A DNA stretch of 64,000 nt from Vibrio orientalis CIP 102891 = ATCC 33934 (lineage in GTDB: Bacteria; Pseudomonadota; Gammaproteobacteria; Enterobacterales; Vibrionaceae), in the NCBI RefSeq assembly GCF_000176235.1, contig NZ_ACZV01000005.1:2232001-2296000 (forward strand), read 5' to 3'. The position numbers were made by a program, and so were the translations under genes. Shown piece by piece: positions 26,600-36,418 of the stretch (positions are counted from its first letter, which is position 1; each line of letters opens with the position of its first letter). The notes under the pieces were generated by a model. That model searched no databases, was not told the DNA's origin, and saw only the letters and a list, made by a program, of their open reading frames with translations.

Positions 26600-27655
26600 G
26601 TGGCTAAAAAGAAAAAGCTAACCAAAGGTCAGGTGAGACGAGTTCGTCATAACCAGAAGCGCAAACTTAAGCAAGAAGATTCCGTTCAATGGGATGAGTC
26701 CATGCTAGGTAGCAGTAAAACCGGCCTGGTTATCACCCGCTTTGGACAGCACGCTGATATCGAAGACAGCGAAACTGGTGAAGTTCAGCGCTGTAACCTT
26801 CGTCGTGGTATCGAGACTCTTGTATCTGGCGATAAAGTCATTTGGCGTCCAGGACTAGAATCGATGGAAGGCATCAGTGGCGTTGTTGAAGCTGTCGAGC
26901 CTCGAACTTCAATTCTTACTCGTCCTGACTACTATGACGGTTTAAAACCAGTCGCGGCTAACGTTGATCAAATGATCATTGTCTCTTCAGTGCTGCCAGA
27001 ACTGTCGCTCAATATTATTGATCGCTACTTGGTTGCCTCTGAAACCCTCAATATCGCACCACTGCTGGTATTGAATAAAATCGATTTACTTGAATCGGAG
27101 CAATTGACGCAGTACCGCGAATGGCTAAAAGAGTACGAGCGTATTGGGTATAAGGTTCTATTCGTTAGTAAGCAAACCGGAGAAGGTATCGCTGAACTTG
27201 AGGCTGAGCTTAAAGACCGCATCAATATTTTCGTTGGTCAATCTGGTGTTGGTAAATCGAGCTTAGTTAATGCGCTGATGCCGCAATTCAATGTAGAAGA
27301 AGGCGAAGTTTCGGAAAACTCAGGACTTGGCCAACATACCACAACCGCTTCACGTCTTTACCACATTCCAACAGGTGGTGACCTAATTGACTCTCCTGGA
27401 GTGCGCGAGTTTGGTTTGTGGCATTTGGAAGCAGAAGAAGTGACCAAGGCATTTGTCGAATTCCGACCTTTCCTTGGCAGCTGTAAGTTCCGTGACTGCA
27501 AGCACAATGATGACCCAGGTTGTGTATTACGCCAAGCAGTTGAGGATGGTGAGATCAATCAGATCCGTTTTGCAAACTATCACCGTATTCTAGAAAGCAT
27601 GGCGGAAGTGAAAGCCAATCGCCAATACTCCCGAAGCAAAAAAGCAGATTTGTAG
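26600..27655 (+). CDS. rsgA: Small-subunit biogenesis GTPase RsgA
   Basis: 351 residues, GTG start. OB-fold N-terminal domain, then a circularly permuted GTPase (G4 NKID near residue 158, G1 GQSGVGKSS near 213, G3 DSPGVREFG near 260) and a zinc-binding CKFRDCKHNDDPGC segment near 295-308. It checks late 30S maturation. Followed by psd, as in E. coli. Confidence 0.97.
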   Translation: MAKKKKLTKGQVRRVRHNQKRKLKQEDSVQWDESMLGSSKTGLVITRFGQHADIEDSETGEVQRCNLRRGIETLVSGDKVIWRPGLESMEGISGVVEAVEPRTSILTRPDYYDGLKPVAANVDQMIIVSSVLPELSLNIIDRYLVASETLNIAPLLVLNKIDLLESEQLTQYREWLKEYERIGYKVLFVSKQTGEGIAELEAELKDRINIFVGQSGVGKSSLVNALMPQFNVEEGEVSENSGLGQHTTTASRLYHIPTGGDLIDSPGVREFGLWHLEAEEVTKAFVEFRPFLGSCKFRDCKHNDDPGCVLRQAVEDGEINQIRFANYHRILESMAEVKANRQYSRSKKADL

Positions 27656-27766
27656 CCGCAAATTTGCAAGCAAACCATCGCAACTACTGACTTTTGGGCG
27701 CAATTTGAGTAACATCTCGCGCCCAGAATATAGTCAATCATGAAAATAGCATTGGAATTGAACACC

Positions 27767-28645
27767 ATGGATAAGATTAAAGTTGGACTGCAATATTGGA
27801 TCCCACAGCATGGACTTACTCGCTTAGTGGGCAAGCTAGCTTCTGCAAAAGCTGGCGGTCTAACAACAGCAATCATTCGCTGGTTCATCAAACAATACAA
27901 CGTCAATATGGATGAAGCGCTGCATTCAGATCCAAAACATTTCAAGACGTTTAACGAGTTCTTTGTACGTGAGCTAAAAGAAGGCGCACGCCCAATTACT
28001 GAAGAACAAAGCGTAATTACTCACCCTGCTGACGCATGCGTTAGCCAGTTTGGTCCAATTACCGACGGTAAGCTTATTCAAGCTAAAGGGCATGACTTTA
28101 CAGCTCAAGAGCTACTTGGCGGCGATGCTGCACTTGCTGAAGAGTTCACTGATGGCGAGTTCGCTACACTGTACTTGTCACCACGTGATTACCACCGCGT
28201 TCACATGCCATGCGATGGTACACTGCGTCAGATGATTTATGTACCGGGCGATCTATTCTCAGTAAACCCACTCACGGCAGAAAATGTACCTAATTTATTT
28301 GCACGTAACGAACGTGTCGTGTGTATTTTTGATACCGAGTTTGGCCCTATGGCGCAAGTCCTTGTTGGTGCAACGATTGTGGGTAGTATCGAGCAAGTTT
28401 GGGCGGGCACGGTAACACCACCACGCGGCAACAGCGTCTACAAGTGGGACTACCCTGCCGAAGGCGATAAAGCGGTGATCCTGAAAAAAGGTCAAGAGAT
28501 GGGCCGCTTCAAGTTGGGCTCTACCGTAATCAACCTCTTCGCTAAAGGGGCAATCACTTTTGATGAGACGATGCAAAACGGTCAATCGACTGTGATGGGC
28601 ACACCTTACGCACATACAGCGCAAGTGGAATCAGAACAAGCCTAA
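27767..28645 (+). CDS. psd: Phosphatidylserine decarboxylase proenzyme
   Basis: 292 residues from the ATG at 27767 (MDKIKVGLQYWIPQHG); the ATG at 27740 has no ribosome-binding site and adds an atypical leader. The self-cleavage motif LGST is present, with Ser at about residue 252 becoming the pyruvoyl group; this leaves a 41-residue alpha chain. It makes phosphatidylethanolamine at the inner membrane. Motifs LYLSPRDYHRVHMPCDG and FxRNER-type segments are conserved. Confidence 0.96.
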   Translation: MDKIKVGLQYWIPQHGLTRLVGKLASAKAGGLTTAIIRWFIKQYNVNMDEALHSDPKHFKTFNEFFVRELKEGARPITEEQSVITHPADACVSQFGPITDGKLIQAKGHDFTAQELLGGDAALAEEFTDGEFATLYLSPRDYHRVHMPCDGTLRQMIYVPGDLFSVNPLTAENVPNLFARNERVVCIFDTEFGPMAQVLVGATIVGSIEQVWAGTVTPPRGNSVYKWDYPAEGDKAVILKKGQEMGRFKLGSTVINLFAKGAITFDETMQNGQSTVMGTPYAHTAQVESEQA

Positions 28646-28663
28646 ATTCCAAGCCTCTTTCTA

Positions 28664-28689
28664 AGCCTCGATTCGTCGGGGCTTTTTTT
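28664..28689 (+). terminator. psd terminator
   Basis: AGCCTCGA, TTCG tetraloop, TCGGGGCT, then six T. Confidence 0.88.
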
Positions 28690-28778
28690 GACCCAAAACA
28701 AACTCACTGCAACAATTTTAACTGTTTGTTAAAATTCCAGACTCGGTCTAAGACACTCATTTTATTGTAAATTAAGCT

Positions 28779-30230
28779 ATGGCCTCAAACATTGGAATTG
28801 GGGTTGATGTCGATATGGCAAAAATAGATCTTGGGGTGATAGTTAAGCTACTGATTAGCTTCGGCTTGCCAATTGGTGTGCTATTTATGCCAATTGATTG
28901 GATCCCAATCGATGATCTGACGCTCATTCAGCATCGATTATTGGCCATTTTTCTCCTCGCAGCCCTACTCTGGGTATTAGAGCCTGTCCCAGTCTTTGCT
29001 ACCTCCATTTTGATCATCGCCCTAGAACTAGTGATGATCTCAGACAAAGGCTTACACCTGTTTCGAACGCCACCCGCTGGCCATGACCTTGGCGAGCTGA
29101 TGAAATACACCGATATTTTTAGTGCTTTCTCTTCACCCATTATCATCCTGTTTATGGGCGGTTTTGCGCTCGCCATTTCGGCGTCCAAATATGAGTTGGA
29201 CAATAACCTCGCGCGAGTGTTACTCAAACCGTTTGGCCACCAGCCTAGATTCATCATGCTGGGCTTAATGCTGATCACAGCAGTGTTCTCAATGTTTATG
29301 TCGAATACAGCAACAACTGTGATGATGCTGGCACTACTAGGACCAATAGTCGCTTCTGCGCCAAAGGGCGATCTCGGAATCAAGGCGCTGGTGCTGTGTA
29401 TTCCTATTGCAGCAAACACCGGGGGCATCGCGACACCAATTGGTACGCCACCGAACGCCATTGCGCTGCAGTATTTAACTGGTGAGAACAGCATCGACTT
29501 TCTCAGCTGGATGATGATGGGCCTACCTTTTGTCGTCATTCAGCTCACTATCGCATGGTTCTTGCTGCAAAAGCTCTTTCCATCAGCACAGAAAGAGATG
29601 AAGCTAAAACTGGATGGTAAATTTCAAAAAAATTGGCGCGCTATCGTCGTCTATGCGACGTTTGCCTCAACTATCTTGCTGTGGATGACAACCAAATTAC
29701 ACGGAATGAACACCTACGTAGTATCCATCATTCCACTCGCGGTCTTTACGCTCACCGGAATTATGGGCAAAGCCGAGCTCAAGTTGATTAACTGGGACGT
29801 TTTATGGCTGGTTGCCGGTGGTATCGCGATTGGTATTGGTTTAGATAAAACCGGACTCGCTTCAGCACTTGCTCATGCCATTGATTATGAATCTCTCTCT
29901 CCGCTTGCCGTGATATTGACTCTATCGATTGTCTGCTGGTTGATGGCCAACTTTATGTCAAACACGGCTACCGCTAACTTACTAATGCCGATTGCCGCAG
30001 CAATAGGCGCGTCCATGGAAAGCCTTGCTACAGTGGGTGGACTGCAAGGTTTACTTGTGGTCGTGGCATTCTCAGCCTCACTTGGCATGATCCTACCGGT
30101 ATCAACTCCGCCTAATTCACTGGCCTACTCGACAGGCTTAATCGAAAGTAAAGACATGGCAAAAACTGGCGTGATCATTGGTGTGATAGGACTGCTTATT
30201 GTTTATGCTGCGACCCTAATTATCACTTAA
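28779..30230 (+). CDS. DASS (SLC13) family sodium-coupled anion transporter
   Basis: 483 residues with about 11-12 membrane segments. Both signature SNT motifs of the family are present (FMSNTATTVM near residue 171; FMSNTATANLLMP near 392), with partner loops TPIGTPPNAI and PVSTPPNSLAYSTG that form the two Na+/substrate sites in the known VcINDY structure. Dicarboxylate or related anion uptake is likely; exact substrate cannot be read. The N-terminus before residue 15 is atypically polar, and a later ATG at 28815 could be the start. Confidence 0.88.
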   Translation: MASNIGIGVDVDMAKIDLGVIVKLLISFGLPIGVLFMPIDWIPIDDLTLIQHRLLAIFLLAALLWVLEPVPVFATSILIIALELVMISDKGLHLFRTPPAGHDLGELMKYTDIFSAFSSPIIILFMGGFALAISASKYELDNNLARVLLKPFGHQPRFIMLGLMLITAVFSMFMSNTATTVMMLALLGPIVASAPKGDLGIKALVLCIPIAANTGGIATPIGTPPNAIALQYLTGENSIDFLSWMMMGLPFVVIQLTIAWFLLQKLFPSAQKEMKLKLDGKFQKNWRAIVVYATFASTILLWMTTKLHGMNTYVVSIIPLAVFTLTGIMGKAELKLINWDVLWLVAGGIAIGIGLDKTGLASALAHAIDYESLSPLAVILTLSIVCWLMANFMSNTATANLLMPIAAAIGASMESLATVGGLQGLLVVVAFSASLGMILPVSTPPNSLAYSTGLIESKDMAKTGVIIGVIGLLIVYAATLIIT

Positions 30231-30244
30231 GAAACAAATGAAAC

Positions 30245-30273
30245 TGACCTCTAGCATGCTGGGCTAGAGGTCA
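30245..30273 (+). terminator. Strong hairpin after the DASS gene, no U-tract
   Basis: Perfect 11-bp stem TGACCTCTAGC / GCTAGAGGTCA with a 7-nt loop, 15 bp after the stop codon. No T run follows, so it may stabilise the 3' end or mark a factor-dependent stop rather than be a classic terminator. Confidence 0.5.
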
Positions 30274-30453
30274 CAAATTCTTACAAGTGCGTAGGGCTTT
30301 TCTTAAAAGCAGCATATAGATCAACAATCTACATTCCCGCCATCTATAACATTGTGCCGATATCACCATCAATGCCCCCTTTTTCATTCACGTGAAACAG
30401 TGGTGATAGGCCCTATTCTTCTCGTCCTGCTGTCTGAAAAATAAGGAAAGGCA

Positions 30454-32334
30454 ATGAGAAATACAATCAAACTAAAAATGCAAATCGCCATTGCCGTGGT
30501 CATTGCAGTGGTCAGTGGTGTTCAAGCTTGGATCTCAGTCAATCAACTGCAGCAAGAAACCACTTCTGCCCTCAATAGCGAAATGGCCAATATCAGCCAC
30601 TCCACATCACGCTATATCAGTGATTGGCTCGCGATCCGTAGCGATATGATGTTGGCCAATGAAAAAACCATCATTGAATCGAATAACTCTGATCGTGAAA
30701 TGCTGCTTACTAAACGAGCTGGGGACTTTCTTTCCGTGTACGCAGGGTTTGAAGATGGCTCAATTGCTTATGGTGATAAAGCTGAAGATTGGCCGACTGA
30801 CTATGACCCGCGCACTCGTCCTTGGTATCAAGATGCGATGAACGCTTCAGGATTGATCATTACTGAACCTTACCAAGACTTCGATGGCAGTATTGTTATC
30901 AGTTTCGCTAAAGCCTTTTCCGGCAACAAAAACGGTGTTCTCGCCGCTGACCTTACCGTCACCAATATCATTGATGAAGTGCTAAATATCACTTTAGATA
31001 ATGACGGTTTTACCTTCCTTGTTGACGGCAATAACAACATCGTCGCTTACCAAGATGAATCGTTAAGCCAGCAGCCATTAACCAAGTTAAATCCTCAGCT
31101 CTCTGCAACTCAAGTAAAAGAACTTGTCAGCAACTCGTCGATTTCGACAATTAGTTGGCCAGAACAAGGAGACAAGCTGATTTACGTTGCTAATGTCCCA
31201 TCCACAGACTGGTCTTTGGGCATTGTGGTTGATAAAGAACTGGCGTTCGCTTCAGTGAGTGAACAGATTCAATTCACCGCCATCGCATCTTTAGTGCTGT
31301 ACCTGATCATTGCAACATTCAGTACCTATACCATTACTAAACTACTGAAACCTCTGCAAGATTTGTCATCTTCACTTTCTCAACTGGCAAAAGGCGAAGG
31401 GGACCTCACCCAGCGAATCGAGATTAAACGCCGTGACGAAATTGGTGAAGTGGCTGAGCACGTTAATCAGTTCCTTAGCCAGATGCAGCGTATGCTGGCT
31501 GATATCATCAGTCACAGTGAACAGTTAGTGCAACAAGCCAGCCAAGCTAACAGCCTTTCGATGCAGTCAGCGCAGCAAGTGGAAGTTCAGCAAAATGACG
31601 TTAACCAAATTGCCACTGCAATCCATGAGATGTCTGCGACGGCTGCAGAGGTGGCAAGTCATGCTGAAATGACAGCTGATGCTTCTCAGACTTCATCTAA
31701 TGCCTGCCAAGACGGTCAAAAAGTCATTCAGAAGAACCGCGAGTCGATTGTGGAGCTAGCAGAGCAGGTCGCAGCGGCCTCTGGTGTTATCTCTGAACTT
31801 GAACACAATACCCAAAGCATCAATCAGATCCTCTCAACCATTCAAGAAATTGCCGAACAAACCAATTTGTTAGCACTCAACGCAGCCATTGAAGCAGCGC
31901 GTGCAGGGGAGCAAGGACGTGGGTTTGCCGTGGTAGCCGATGAAGTGCGCGTACTCAGTCAACGTACCCATGGTTCAACCGAAGAAATTCGTCACATGAT
32001 CGAAACGCTGCAAAACAATACTAAGCTTGCGGTAAATAGCATGAAGACCAGTACCACGTTAGCTGACACCAGTGTCGACTACGCTCAGCAAGCGGCGCAA
32101 AGTCTGACGGACATTACCGACGCGATCGATAAAATTAACGACATGGCGCTACAAATCGCCAGCGCTGCGGAAGAGCAACGCGCCGTGAGTGAAGATATCA
32201 GCCGTAATACCCAAGGAATCAAGGATGCTTCAGACGTACTCGCCGGACAAGCTCAGCAAAGTAGTGACAGCGCGGATAGTATGCGTGAGTCAGCAGAGAC
32301 CATGCGCATGGAGGTAACTCGCTTCAAGGTATAA
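30454..32334 (+). CDS. Methyl-accepting chemotaxis protein, dCache sensor
   Basis: 626 residues. Membrane helix 1 (about 9-27), periplasmic dCache domain (about 30-275), membrane helix 2 (about 277-298), HAMP (about 300-352) and a signalling domain whose hairpin tip EQTNLLALNAAIEAARAG lies near residues 468-486. The sensor contains DPRTRPWYQDA followed by GVLAADLTVTNI, fitting the R-x-WY...D pattern of amino-acid-binding dCache domains, so an amino-acid ligand is inferred. Single-gene unit with good AAGGAAAGG ribosome-binding site. Confidence 0.93.
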   Translation: MRNTIKLKMQIAIAVVIAVVSGVQAWISVNQLQQETTSALNSEMANISHSTSRYISDWLAIRSDMMLANEKTIIESNNSDREMLLTKRAGDFLSVYAGFEDGSIAYGDKAEDWPTDYDPRTRPWYQDAMNASGLIITEPYQDFDGSIVISFAKAFSGNKNGVLAADLTVTNIIDEVLNITLDNDGFTFLVDGNNNIVAYQDESLSQQPLTKLNPQLSATQVKELVSNSSISTISWPEQGDKLIYVANVPSTDWSLGIVVDKELAFASVSEQIQFTAIASLVLYLIIATFSTYTITKLLKPLQDLSSSLSQLAKGEGDLTQRIEIKRRDEIGEVAEHVNQFLSQMQRMLADIISHSEQLVQQASQANSLSMQSAQQVEVQQNDVNQIATAIHEMSATAAEVASHAEMTADASQTSSNACQDGQKVIQKNRESIVELAEQVAAASGVISELEHNTQSINQILSTIQEIAEQTNLLALNAAIEAARAGEQGRGFAVVADEVRVLSQRTHGSTEEIRHMIETLQNNTKLAVNSMKTSTTLADTSVDYAQQAAQSLTDITDAIDKINDMALQIASAAEEQRAVSEDISRNTQGIKDASDVLAGQAQQSSDSADSMRESAETMRMEVTRFKV

Positions 32335-32405
32335 CTTTGTTTTAAGCAAGATTTCATGCATATTGTCAGCCTGGATTACTCCACACTCACAAGGATAACG
32401 TGTCG

Positions 32406-33293
32406 ATGGGTTATGAATGGCTGGCACTTGCTGCGGCATTTCTTTGGGCAGTAGCAAGCATACTTTCTGTGGTGCCTGCCCAACATTTAGGAACCTTTGC
32501 CTATAGCCGCTGGCGCATGGGCTGCACCTCGCTCATTTTAGGCTCTATGGCTTTATACACTGGCGGCTGGAGCAGTGTTGAGACGAGCGCCATTTCAGCC
32601 ATGATGCTATCAGGCGTCATCGGTATTTTTATTGGTGATACTGCCCTATTTGCTTGCCTCAATCGTATGGGGCCAAGGCAAGCGGGTTTACTCTTCTCGT
32701 GTCACGCTGTTTTCTCAGCCGTACTTGGCTACTTTCTGTTTAGCGAAACCATGACCTCTGTAGAGCTACTAGGATCTCTATTGGTCTTCTCTGGCGTGTT
32801 AACTGCAATCTTCTTTGGCCGCCGCGGACAAACTAACAATCAACTTGAGTCGATTAAAGGTAAGGTTTGGGTCGGAATCGGCTTAGGCTTACTCGCGGCA
32901 CTTTGCCAAGCGTTAGGCGGTATCATCGCTAAACCGATTATGCAAACCAATATCGACCCTGTTGCTGCGTCAGCGATGCGGATGATGACCGCCTTTGCCG
33001 CTCACTGCTTGTTTTTCTTTACAGGAGCCAAACTGGCGCGTGCGACTCAACCAATGAACATCAAGATCTTTTCGATTACCGCTCTCAATGGTTTTTTAGC
33101 CATGGCGGTTGGTATGACATTAATTCTGTACGCTCTGCAAGAAGGTAATGTCGGTATGGTTGCCCTGCTCTCTTCGACAACCCCGATCATGCTGTTGCCG
33201 ATACTATGGATTTATTCCGGTAAACGACCTAATCGCTTTGCTTGGATTGGCGCGATTGTCGCCGTCGTTGGAACCAGTATTTTGGTCTCTTAA
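32406..33293 (+). CDS. EamA-family (DMT) transporter
   Basis: 295 residues from ATG 32406; a GTG at 32400 is equally close to the AAGGA site. About ten membrane helices in two EamA repeats (MGYEWLALAAAFLWAVASIL start; second repeat begins near GLGLLAALCQALGGIIAKPIM). Drug/metabolite superfamily exporters move diverse small solutes; substrate not predictable. 65 bp after the chemoreceptor gene. Confidence 0.88.
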   Translation: MGYEWLALAAAFLWAVASILSVVPAQHLGTFAYSRWRMGCTSLILGSMALYTGGWSSVETSAISAMMLSGVIGIFIGDTALFACLNRMGPRQAGLLFSCHAVFSAVLGYFLFSETMTSVELLGSLLVFSGVLTAIFFGRRGQTNNQLESIKGKVWVGIGLGLLAALCQALGGIIAKPIMQTNIDPVAASAMRMMTAFAAHCLFFFTGAKLARATQPMNIKIFSITALNGFLAMAVGMTLILYALQEGNVGMVALLSSTTPIMLLPILWIYSGKRPNRFAWIGAIVAVVGTSILVS

Positions 33294-33531
33294 CCTATCG
33301 CAGCAATCGGCAATTCCCGCTTTATTTTTCTGTCTTAAGCGAGAGAATAGAGCAAGAAAAAAGGTCCGCATGAACAGGTTGGCGTTGCACACACTCTTTG
33401 TAAGATGAAAGATAACAACAATATTTCACAAACAATATTTGATCTTAACCTACAGTTTTGGTTAAAAAGTGTAGTAAAATTACGCTAATTTAGTTTCCAA
33501 AGTTACTTTGAAATTTGACGAGGTCATCACT

Positions 33532-35064
33532 ATGACAGCTAAGAAGCCTATGGCTCTAGTTATTCTTGACGGTTACGGACACCGTGAAGATACAGCAAGC
33601 AACGCAATCGCGAACGCAAAAACTCCATTCCTTGATAGCCTGTTTGCTAACAAGCCAAACACTCTAATCTCTGCTTCTGGCATGGATGTTGGCCTACCTG
33701 ATGGTCAAATGGGTAACTCAGAAGTGGGTCACACTAACATTGGCGCTGGTCGTGTTGTATACCAAGATCTTACTCGTATCACTAAATCTATCGCAGACGG
33801 TGAGTTCACTGAAACGCCTGCGCTAGTAGAAGCTATCGACTCTGCTGTAAAAGCAGACAAAGCGGTACACATCATGGGCCTTATGTCTCCAGGTGGCGTA
33901 CACTCTCACGAAGACCACATCTACGCAGCCGTTGAAATGGCAGCAGCACGTGGCGCAGAGAAGATTTACCTACACTGCTTCCTAGACGGCCGTGACACAC
34001 CACCGCGTAGCGCAGAGAACTCGCTACAGCGCTTCCAAGACCTATTCGCGACACTAGGTAAAGGCCGTGTGGCTTCTCTAGTAGGCCGTTACTACGCAAT
34101 GGACCGTGATAACAACTGGGATCGCGTTCAAGTTGCTTACGATCTTCTTACTCAAGCTAAAGCTGAGTTCACTTTCGATACAGCTGTAGCGGGTCTTGAA
34201 GCAGCATACGCTCGTGACGAGAACGATGAGTTCGTGAAAGCAACAGCAATCAAAGCAGAAGGTCAAGAAGATGCAGTAATCGCAGACGGCGATACAGTAA
34301 TCTTCATGAACTACCGTGCTGACCGTGCTCGTCAAATCACACGTACTTTCGTACCTGCATTCGACGGCTTCGAGCGCGCGGTATTCCCAGCAATCAACTT
34401 CGTAATGCTAACGCAATACGCTGCTGACATCCCGCTAGCAATCGCATTCCCACCAGCATCTCTAGAGAACACATACGGTGAGTGGCTATCTAAGCAAGGT
34501 CAAACTCAGCTACGTATCTCTGAAACTGAGAAATACGCGCACGTCACTTTCTTCTTCAACGGTGGTGTTGAGAACGAATTCGAAGGCGAAGAGCGTCAAC
34601 TTGTTGCTTCTCCAAAAGTAGCAACTTACGACCTACAGCCAGAAATGAGCTCTGAAGAGCTCACTGAAAAAATGGTTGCTGCGATCAAGTCTGGCAAGTA
34701 CGACACGATCATTTGTAACTACCCTAACCCAGATATGGTTGGTCACACTGGTGTTTACGAAGCAGCTGAGCAAGCGATCGAAGCCATCGACGGCTGTGTT
34801 GCTAAAATTGTTGCGGCTATCGAAGAAGTAGGCGGCCAAATGCTGATTACTGCTGACCACGGTAACGCGGAAATGATGGTAGACCCAGAGACAGGCGGCA
34901 CTCACACTGCTCACACTAACCTACCAGTACCTCTAATCTACATTGGCGACAAAGAAGTTGAGTTCAAAGAAGGCGGTAAACTGTCTGACCTAGCGCCAAC
35001 TATGCTATCGCTAACGGGTCTAGAGATCCCAGCTGAAATGACTGGCGATGTACTGGTTAAGTAA
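33532..35064 (+). CDS. gpmI: 2,3-bisphosphoglycerate-independent phosphoglycerate mutase
   Basis: 510 residues from the ATG at 33532, preceded by GAGGT; the upstream ATG at 33508 would add MKFDEVIT. Alkaline-phosphatase-fold Mn enzyme: nucleophile Ser in DGQMGNSEVGHTNIG (near residue 62), plus HEDHI, DGRDTPPRS, RADRARQ, NYPNPDMVGHTG and TADHGNAEMM metal/substrate motifs. It interconverts 3- and 2-phosphoglycerate in glycolysis. Codon use is strongly biased to the preferred set, indicating high expression. Confidence 0.97.
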   Translation: MTAKKPMALVILDGYGHREDTASNAIANAKTPFLDSLFANKPNTLISASGMDVGLPDGQMGNSEVGHTNIGAGRVVYQDLTRITKSIADGEFTETPALVEAIDSAVKADKAVHIMGLMSPGGVHSHEDHIYAAVEMAAARGAEKIYLHCFLDGRDTPPRSAENSLQRFQDLFATLGKGRVASLVGRYYAMDRDNNWDRVQVAYDLLTQAKAEFTFDTAVAGLEAAYARDENDEFVKATAIKAEGQEDAVIADGDTVIFMNYRADRARQITRTFVPAFDGFERAVFPAINFVMLTQYAADIPLAIAFPPASLENTYGEWLSKQGQTQLRISETEKYAHVTFFFNGGVENEFEGEERQLVASPKVATYDLQPEMSSEELTEKMVAAIKSGKYDTIICNYPNPDMVGHTGVYEAAEQAIEAIDGCVAKIVAAIEEVGGQMLITADHGNAEMMVDPETGGTHTAHTNLPVPLIYIGDKEVEFKEGGKLSDLAPTMLSLTGLEIPAEMTGDVLVK

Positions 35065-35090
35065 TTAACTAGATAACATCAATACTATCG

Positions 35091-35121
35091 AGGCCCGAGC
35101 AATGCTTGGGCCTTTTTATTT
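35091..35121 (+). terminator. gpmI terminator
   Basis: AGGCCCGAGC / GCTTGGGCCT with one G-T pair, then TTTTTATTTT. Confidence 0.9.
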
Positions 35122-35221
35122 TCATTTTGCGCCACCAGCAACTTTTGACATTCCCCTTTCTTCCAATCAAAAGGTTTGGGTATACTGGCTATCTCTCAAA
35201 TAGTTAGGACAAATTTGAACA

Positions 35222-36358
35222 ATGGCGATCACCCCATTAAGGACACTTCTCTCTCGCAAGTCTTGGTTTGCGCTCGGGTTGATACTTACTGCCAGCTCAC
35301 TTTCCCCTAGCTATGCGGCAAACAATGCTGAGCTCAAAGGTGTCAGCGGTGAAATCTCACGTCAAAAACAATCACTCTCCAGTCAGCAACAAAAGCTCGA
35401 CTCCTTACAGAAATCGCTAAAAAATCAAGAGACCACCATCACCCGTCTGGGAAAAGAAATCAAAGAGACCAAGGCTTCGCTGGCAACCACTAACGCCAAT
35501 ATCGCCAACTTGGACAAAAAGGTTGATCACTTACTGGATCAAAAAAAGCAGCAAAGCGATAGGCTGGCAGAACTGATTCAAACCTACTACGTGACTCAAC
35601 GAGCGAAGAGTTCAACGAATATTCTCAACCAAGGCGTCGAAGAAGACCGTATGAGTCAGTACTTTCAACACCTAGCCAAAGCAAGAGCCGAGACCATCAG
35701 TGAACTTGAAGCAACCGTCAGAGAGTTAGATGACAGCCAAGAGCAGCTCAAGCTTGAGAAAGAGCAGCTTACTAGCTTATTGAGAAAACAGACTCAAAAA
35801 CGCGACCAGCTAGCGAAAACTCAGTCTCAACGTAAAGGGACCGTATCTAAAATTCGTAACAGCATTTCGAACGATAAAGTGTACCTATCTGAACTGCAGC
35901 GCAATGAGACCCGCTTAAAAGCAGAGATTGCTAAAGCCGCTAAACGTAATGCGGTTCCGATGGACGGCATTGGCCGCCAAAAAGGTAAGCTTCCTTGGCC
36001 AGTAAAGGGGCGTGTGTTGCATAACTACGGCTCACGCCAGACAGGTCAAATCAAATGGAAAGGAATGGTGATCGATGCCAACTACGGTCAATCCGTTAAA
36101 GCCGTCTACTCTGGCACTGTTGTATTCGCCGACTACCTTCGTGGCTACGGCTTAGTGGTGCTACTTGATCACGGTAAAGGGGATATGACGCTGTACGGAT
36201 TCAACCAGAGCCTGATGAAGAAAGAAGGCGATAAAGTGACAAAAGGCGAAACAATCGCGCTTGCAGGAGACACGGGTGGACAATCGCAATCGTCACTCTA
36301 CTTTGAGATTCGCCGCAACAGTAAAACGCAAAACCCGAAAAGCTGGTTAACACGATAA
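35222..36358 (+). CDS. envC: Murein hydrolase activator EnvC
   Basis: 378 residues. Signal peptide (about 1-33, ending SPSYA), two long coiled-coil stretches (about 35-110 and 150-240) and a C-terminal LytM/M23 domain (about 255-375). The zinc ligands of active M23 enzymes are replaced: GMVIDANYG instead of H-x-G-x-D and SLYFEIRR instead of HLHFEIR. That marks an activator of AmiA/AmiB amidases, recruited by FtsEX at the septum, not a hydrolase. An AmiB gene is at 19318-21042. gpmI lies just upstream, as in E. coli. Confidence 0.94.
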   Translation: MAITPLRTLLSRKSWFALGLILTASSLSPSYAANNAELKGVSGEISRQKQSLSSQQQKLDSLQKSLKNQETTITRLGKEIKETKASLATTNANIANLDKKVDHLLDQKKQQSDRLAELIQTYYVTQRAKSSTNILNQGVEEDRMSQYFQHLAKARAETISELEATVRELDDSQEQLKLEKEQLTSLLRKQTQKRDQLAKTQSQRKGTVSKIRNSISNDKVYLSELQRNETRLKAEIAKAAKRNAVPMDGIGRQKGKLPWPVKGRVLHNYGSRQTGQIKWKGMVIDANYGQSVKAVYSGTVVFADYLRGYGLVVLLDHGKGDMTLYGFNQSLMKKEGDKVTKGETIALAGDTGGQSQSSLYFEIRRNSKTQNPKSWLTR

Positions 36359-36377
36359 TCAGCGCTGAGCAGATACC

Positions 36378-36418
36378 AATAAGGCGTCTTTTCCTCTCGA
36401 AAAGACGCCTTATTTTTT
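36378..36418. terminator. Bidirectional terminator between envC and the DHH gene
   Basis: AATAAGGCGTCTTTT / AAAAGACGCCTTATT (15-bp stem, 7-nt loop) followed by six T; convergent genes on each side. Confidence 0.92.

Noticed and set aside
28928..29539. 203-residue antisense ORF in the DASS gene
   Set aside because: It is the complement of a codon-biased membrane-protein gene; serine/arginine-rich, no homologous look.
30356..30363. Flagellar sigma28-type promoter (GCCGATAT) before the chemoreceptor
   Set aside because: Only the -10-like part matches; no TAAA element at the needed spacing.
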